Below, piece by piece: positions 59,845 through 64,000 of a DNA stretch of 64,000 bases. Under the pieces are notes generated by a model. That model had not been told where the DNA came from. It worked only from the letters and a program-made list of their open reading frames with translations, and did no database searches. The stretch's first letter is position 1; each line of letters begins with the position of its first letter. A program made the position numbers and the translations under genes. Source of the DNA: Scandinavium sp002470465 (GTDB taxonomy: Bacteria > Pseudomonadota > Gammaproteobacteria > Enterobacterales > Enterobacteriaceae); assembly GCF_040750395.1 (NCBI RefSeq), contig NZ_JBFLVD010000015.1, positions 248,001 through 312,000 on the forward strand. The letters are read 5' to 3'.

Positions 59845-60819
59845 TTATTTCTCTGGCAATTTAATATCTTTAAACATCGCTTCAATATCTTCATTCGAAC
59901 GCAACGCCACGGCGGCGTCGACCACATCACGCGTCAGGTGCGGCGCAAAGCGCTGAATGAAATCATACATATAGCTACGCAGGAACGTGCTACGGCGGAA
60001 ACCAATTTTCGTGGTGCTGTGGCTGAAGATGTCGCCCGCTTCAAGCTTAATCAGATCCGGGTCGGAAACAGGATCAACCGCCATGCTGGCAATCACCCCT
60101 ACCCCTAATCCCAGACGCACATAGGTTTTAATCACATCGGCATCGGTAGCGGTAAAGACGATGCGTGGCGTCAGCCCTGCGCGGTTAAAGGCGGTGTCCA
60201 GCTCAGAACGTCCGGTAAAACCAAAGGTATAGGTAACAAGTGGATACTGCGCCAGCTCTTCAATCGTTACGGAACCTTTGCCCGCCAGCGGGTGATCCGG
60301 TGTGACTACGATCGAACGGTTCCAGTGGTAGCAAGGCAGCATCACCAGATCGTCATAGAGATGCAACGCTTCAGTGGCGATGGCGAAGTCGGCATTGCCT
60401 TTGGAAACCGCCTCAGCAATTTGCGTGGGCGACCCCTGATGCATATGCAACGAAACGCGCGGATAGCGTTCAATAAAACCTTTAATGACGCCCGGCAGCG
60501 CATAACGGGCCTGGGTGTGGGTCGTCGCCACGTACAGCGATCCTTTGTCCGGCCAGGTGTGCTCGCCGGCAACCGACTTAATCGCATCCACTTTGGAAAG
60601 CACTTCCCTGGCAATACGAATAATTTCCTGACCGGCTGGCGTCACCTGCGTCAGGTGCTTGCCGCTTCGCGCGAATATCTGGATACCCAGCTCATCCTCG
60701 AGCATACGAACCTGCTTACTGATGCCCGGCTGAGAGGTATAGAGCCCTTCAGCGGTCGAGGAGACGTTGAGGTTATGGTTCACAACCTCAACGATATAAC
60801 GGAGTTGCTGTAGTTTCAT
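59845..60819 (-). CDS. cysB: LysR-family regulator CysB
   Basis: 324-residue activator of cysteine biosynthesis genes, responding to N-acetylserine and sulfide. N-terminal helix-turn-helix (VSSTAEGLYTSQPGISKQVR) and periplasmic-binding-protein-like effector domain (HQGSPTQIAEAVSKGNADFA, TYTFGFTGRSELDTAFNRAG). Length and sequence equal E. coli CysB. Confidence 0.98.
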   Translation of the reverse strand: MKLQQLRYIVEVVNHNLNVSSTAEGLYTSQPGISKQVRMLEDELGIQIFARSGKHLTQVTPAGQEIIRIAREVLSKVDAIKSVAGEHTWPDKGSLYVATTHTQARYALPGVIKGFIERYPRVSLHMHQGSPTQIAEAVSKGNADFAIATEALHLYDDLVMLPCYHWNRSIVVTPDHPLAGKGSVTIEELAQYPLVTYTFGFTGRSELDTAFNRAGLTPRIVFTATDADVIKTYVRLGLGVGVIASMAVDPVSDPDLIKLEAGDIFSHSTTKIGFRRSTFLRSYMYDFIQRFAPHLTRDVVDAAVALRSNEDIEAMFKDIKLPEK

Positions 60820-60963
60820 GACCGGTATCCGATATGCGTATGGCGCTGATGCCTAATACGATTTAATAATAAGAAAGTGGTTAACTATAACCACTATATC
60901 ATTTATACCGGATGTGTATAGATGCGAAGAAAAAATAATAACGTGGGGTTTTATCGCAAAAGA

Positions 60964-60984
60964 AAGGGCCGCAGTGCGGCCCTT
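60964..60984. terminator. topA terminator
   Basis: AAGGGCCGC-AGT-GCGGCCCTT, perfect stem 30 bases after the topA stop; the tail is short of T, so processing is also possible. Confidence 0.65.
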
Positions 60985-61013
60985 CAGAGGAGACTTATCG
61001 TCACGAAAATGCG

Positions 61014-63614
61014 TTACTTTTTCGCCACTTCCTGCCATTTGCCGTCGATGAAGAAGGCAGACCAGCCGGTTGCTTTTCCGTCTTTCTCCGAAGCCACATA
61101 CTGCTGCTTGGTTTTACGGCTGAAGCGAACCATGGTTTTGTTCCCCTGCGAATCTTCCTGCGGCGCATCTGCAAGATAGCGCAGTTTTTCCGGCAGGCGA
61201 TCGCGGAAGCGATACAGCTCCTCCACCAGCGGCGCGCGGGTTTCACGCGATTTCGGGAAGGTGTTCGCGGCCAGGAACACGCCCGCAGCACCGTCGCGCA
61301 GCACGAAATACGCGTCTGATTTTTCACACGGCAGCTCAGGCAATGGAACCGGATCTTCCTTCGGCGGAGCCACTTCACCGTTACGCAGGATCTTACGGGT
61401 ATTTTTACACTCGTCGTTGGTGCAGGCCATGTACTTGCCGAAACGCCCCATTTTCAGGTGCATTTCAGAGCCGCACTTTTCACACTCAACGATCGGGCCG
61501 TCATAACCTTTGATGCGGAACTCGCCCTCTTCGATTTCGTAGCCATCGCAGGTCGGGTTATTACCACAGACGTGCAGCTTGCGCTTCGGATCGATCAGGT
61601 AGCTGTCCATCGCCGTGCCGCACTTGGCGCAACGGCGCTTGGCGCGCAGCGCGTTGGTTTCCGCGTCGTCGCCTTCCAGCACGTTCAGCACTTCGTTTTC
61701 CGGCACCAGGTTAATGGTGGTTTTGCAGCGCTCTTTCGGCGGCAGCGCATAGCCAGAACAGCCGAGGAACACGCCGGTGCTGGCGGTACGAATCCCCATT
61801 TTACGACCGCAGGTCGGGCAGTCGATGCTGGTCAGGATCATCGGGTTAGGCTGCATGCCGCCCTCTTCCGGATCCTTATCTGCCGTTTCCAGCTGACGCG
61901 TAAAATCGCCGAAGAAATCGTTCAGCACCGCTTTCCACTCGGCCTGATGGTTTGCCACCTTATCGAGGCTGTTTTCCATCTGCGCGGTGAAGTCGTAGTT
62001 CATCAGCTCGCGGAAGTTTTCTTCCAGGCGATCGGTGACGATTTCACCCATTTTTTCGGCGTAGAAACGGCGGTTTTCAACGCGAACATAGCCACGATCC
62101 TGAATGGTCGAAATGATCGACGCATAGGTGGACGGACGGCCAATCCCACGTTTTTCAAGCTCTTTGACCAGTGATGCTTCGCTGAAGCGCGCCGGCGGTT
62201 TGGTAAAGTGCTGAGCTGGCAGCAGTTCAACCAGCGCCAGATCGTCGCCTTTTTTCACCGGAGGCAGCGTGCGGTCTTCATCACCTTTGCGCAGCGCAGG
62301 CATGACTTTCGTCCAGCCGTCGAAGCGCAGCGTGCGACCGCGAGCCTTCAGTTTGAAATCACCCGCGCCTACGGTAAGCGTGGTGGAATCGTACTGGGCT
62401 GGCGTCATCTGACAGGCCACGAACTGACGCCAGATCAGCTGATACAGCTTCTGCGCATCCGCTTCCATGTCCTTCAGTGATTCCGCCAGCACGGCAACGT
62501 CGGAAGGACGAATTGCTTCGTGCGCTTCCTGAGAGTTCTCTTTGCTCGCGTACTGGTTTGCATTTTCCGGCAGGTATTTCTTGCCGAAGTTGTCGCTGAT
62601 GTACCCACGAACCATATTCACCGCGTCCTGGCTCAGGTTAGTGGAGTCAGTACGCATATAGGTGATGTAACCCGCTTCATAGAGACGCTGGGCCATCATC
62701 ATGGTTTTCTTCACGCCGTAGCCAAGACGGGTACTTGCCGCCTGCTGCAGCGTGGAGGTGATAAACGGCGCGCCCGGCTTGCTGCTGGTTGGCTTGTCTT
62801 CACGCTCCAGCACGCTGTAGCGCGCTTTTTCAAGCAGGCTGACCGCGGCCATGGTTTCGTCACGGGTGACCGGACGGAACGGCTTGTCGTGATGGTGGCT
62901 GACTTCCAGCGGCAGCGCTTCGCCTGACGGCGTCGTGGTATTGGCGTCGATTTCCCAGAACTCTTCCGGTACAAACGCTTTAATTTCACGTTCACGTTCG
63001 ACAACCAGACGTACCGCAACGGACTGCACGCGGCCAGCGGACAGACCACGAGCAATTTTTTTCCACAGCAGTGGCGACACCATGTACCCGACCACGCGGT
63101 CGACAAAACGACGCGCCTGCTGAGCGTTAACACGGTCGATATTCAGTTCGCCCGGCGTATCAAACGCCTGACGAATAGCATTCTTGGTTATCTCGTTAAA
63201 CACCACGCGACTGTAGCGTGAGTCATCACCACCGATCACTTCCCGCAGGTGCCATGCAATGGCTTCCCCTTCGCGGTCAAGGTCGGTTGCGAGATAAATG
63301 TGGTCAGCTTTTTCAGCTAACTGTTTGAGTTCCGCGACCACCTTTTCTTTACCCGGCAGCACTTCATACTGGGCAGCCCAGCCGTGCCACGGATCCACGC
63401 CCATACGGTTTACCAGGGCGCCGCGCTCATCTTTCTTCGGCTTTTTGGCCGGTTTGGTGGCGGTGGCGTCAGCGCTTTTTTTGCTTGCTGAACCGCTGGT
63501 CGGCAGATCGCGGATATGACCGACGCTGGATTTCACCACGTAGTCATTGCCAAGGTATTTATTGATCGTTTTGGCTTTTGCCGGGGACTCAACGATAACG
63601 AGAGCTTTACCCAT
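61014..63614 (-). CDS. topA: DNA topoisomerase I
   Basis: Type IA topoisomerase that removes negative supercoils. TOPRIM domain at the N terminus (ALVIVESPAKAKTINKYLG, ATDLDREGEAIAWHLREV), active-site Tyr in YITYMRTDSTNLSQDAV, and C-terminal zinc-ribbon domains (CPTCGRKMG, CAKCGTAMD, CEKCGSEMH). Start at ATG 63614 (MGKALVIVES), 866 residues. Confidence 0.98.
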   Translation of the reverse strand: MGKALVIVESPAKAKTINKYLGNDYVVKSSVGHIRDLPTSGSASKKSADATATKPAKKPKKDERGALVNRMGVDPWHGWAAQYEVLPGKEKVVAELKQLAEKADHIYLATDLDREGEAIAWHLREVIGGDDSRYSRVVFNEITKNAIRQAFDTPGELNIDRVNAQQARRFVDRVVGYMVSPLLWKKIARGLSAGRVQSVAVRLVVEREREIKAFVPEEFWEIDANTTTPSGEALPLEVSHHHDKPFRPVTRDETMAAVSLLEKARYSVLEREDKPTSSKPGAPFITSTLQQAASTRLGYGVKKTMMMAQRLYEAGYITYMRTDSTNLSQDAVNMVRGYISDNFGKKYLPENANQYASKENSQEAHEAIRPSDVAVLAESLKDMEADAQKLYQLIWRQFVACQMTPAQYDSTTLTVGAGDFKLKARGRTLRFDGWTKVMPALRKGDEDRTLPPVKKGDDLALVELLPAQHFTKPPARFSEASLVKELEKRGIGRPSTYASIISTIQDRGYVRVENRRFYAEKMGEIVTDRLEENFRELMNYDFTAQMENSLDKVANHQAEWKAVLNDFFGDFTRQLETADKDPEEGGMQPNPMILTSIDCPTCGRKMGIRTASTGVFLGCSGYALPPKERCKTTINLVPENEVLNVLEGDDAETNALRAKRRCAKCGTAMDSYLIDPKRKLHVCGNNPTCDGYEIEEGEFRIKGYDGPIVECEKCGSEMHLKMGRFGKYMACTNDECKNTRKILRNGEVAPPKEDPVPLPELPCEKSDAYFVLRDGAAGVFLAANTFPKSRETRAPLVEELYRFRDRLPEKLRYLADAPQEDSQGNKTMVRFSRKTKQQYVASEKDGKATGWSAFFIDGKWQEVAKK

Positions 63615-64000
63615 ATTCACCTTTACCTAATTTGATTCTTCCAGAAATACGCGTCCGCCTCGGGGTGTGGCGCATATATCGCACTTGAATTCACCTTCCA
63701 CTGGCGACGAACCTAATCTGGTGGCGGCGTCAATGGAGTTCAACCCTCTGGTCTGCATCGGCCCCAGAAGCCGGAGGCAGCACGTTGAGATTGCTGGCTA
63801 ATTCCAGCCAGGTGGTACACCACGAAGAATATTCGGTCGAATGTCAAGCAAATCTGTTGCCAGAATGCGAAAGCGTCACACTGTACCTGATAAAATCCGT
63901 TACGCAACTTTATTAGCATGCAAAAGTGATTCCCGCCAGCAGACACTCCGCCGGGAAGTCCTTGTGATTTTCAGGGAAAATTTGCCCACGTTGCGCGCCC
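63615..64000. other. topA upstream region
   Basis: 386 bases to the window end. It should hold the several topA promoters; a TTGACA is seen on the minus strand near 63842. A 68-residue minus-strand frame at 63740-63946 has no coding support. yciN, expected next, is not reached. Confidence 0.45.

Noticed and set aside
63740..63946. 68-residue minus-strand frame upstream of topA
   Set aside because: Lies in the promoter region, no Shine-Dalgarno sequence, composition not protein-like.
1..64000. CRISPR arrays, rRNA and tRNA genes
   Set aside because: No regularly spaced direct repeats and no rRNA or tRNA-like sequence were noticed on either strand; a covariance-model scan could not be run.

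Overview
The window is a chromosomal segment of an enterobacterium close to Enterobacter (Enterobacter/Lelliottia type). The backbone proteins read as near-copies of their Escherichia coli K-12 counterparts and keep the E. coli order: zntB ... mppA-mpaA-ycjG-tpx-tyrR-ycjF-ycjX-pspDCBA/pspF ... sapABCDF ... fabI-yciW-rnb-gmr(rpfR) ... yciZ-yciT-osmB-yciH-pyrF-lapB-lapA-pgpB-ribA ... acnA-ymiC-yciX-ymiA-cysB-topA. No rRNA, tRNA, CRISPR array, integrase or transposase was recognised. All identifications come from reading the sequence and from remembered family knowledge; no database search was run.

Layout. 1-2.9 kb: truncated zntB, a chemoreceptor without a periplasmic sensor domain, and a diguanylate-cyclase remnant. 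3-7.5 kb: murein-peptide uptake and breakdown (mppA, mpaA, ycjG) plus thiol peroxidase (tpx) and an unlisted 39-residue membrane protein. 7.5-14.6 kb: tyrR, ycjFX and the phage-shock system, with a clear sigma-54 promoter before pspA. 14.6-31.4 kb is the main accessory block: an AT-rich OLD-family nuclease, a P4 ash-like repeat, a first Hcp cassette (putative membrane-active effector, small membrane protein, Hcp), scars of a DUF1493-like gene, queH, a metallo-beta-lactamase-fold protein, an SDR/NTF2-like/HxlR unit, and a four-gene operon with three SPFH (stomatin/HflK/HflC-like) proteins and a P1B-type metal ATPase. 31.4-37.3 kb: yajD and sapABCDF. 37.3-39.6 kb: a second Hcp cassette in opposite orientation, with a second ash-like element. 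39.6-46 kb: fabI, yciW, rnb, rpfR. 46-48 kb: two microcin-like double-glycine peptides and the DSF synthase gene rpfF. 48-54 kb: conserved genes yciZ to ribA. 54-56 kb: a C40 peptidase and a second tryptophanyl-tRNA synthetase preceded by a leader peptide with tandem Trp codons. 56-64 kb: acnA, three very small genes, cysB, topA.

How the parts fit. MppA, MpaA and YcjG import murein tripeptide, release diaminopimelate, and epimerise L-Ala-D-Glu. PspF activates pspABCD under membrane stress. Sap proteins form a peptide ABC importer. RpfF makes a cis-2-unsaturated fatty acid signal that RpfR senses and converts into a c-di-GMP change; the two peptide genes lie between them. The two Hcp cassettes look like paralogous effector/immunity cargo for a type VI secretion machine encoded elsewhere.

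The strongest candidates for poorly described biology are the paired, inverted Hcp-effector-immunity cassettes; the triple-SPFH/metal-ATPase operon with a Zur-like palindrome upstream; the putative Trp attenuator of the second trpS; and the double-glycine peptides embedded in the DSF signalling locus.
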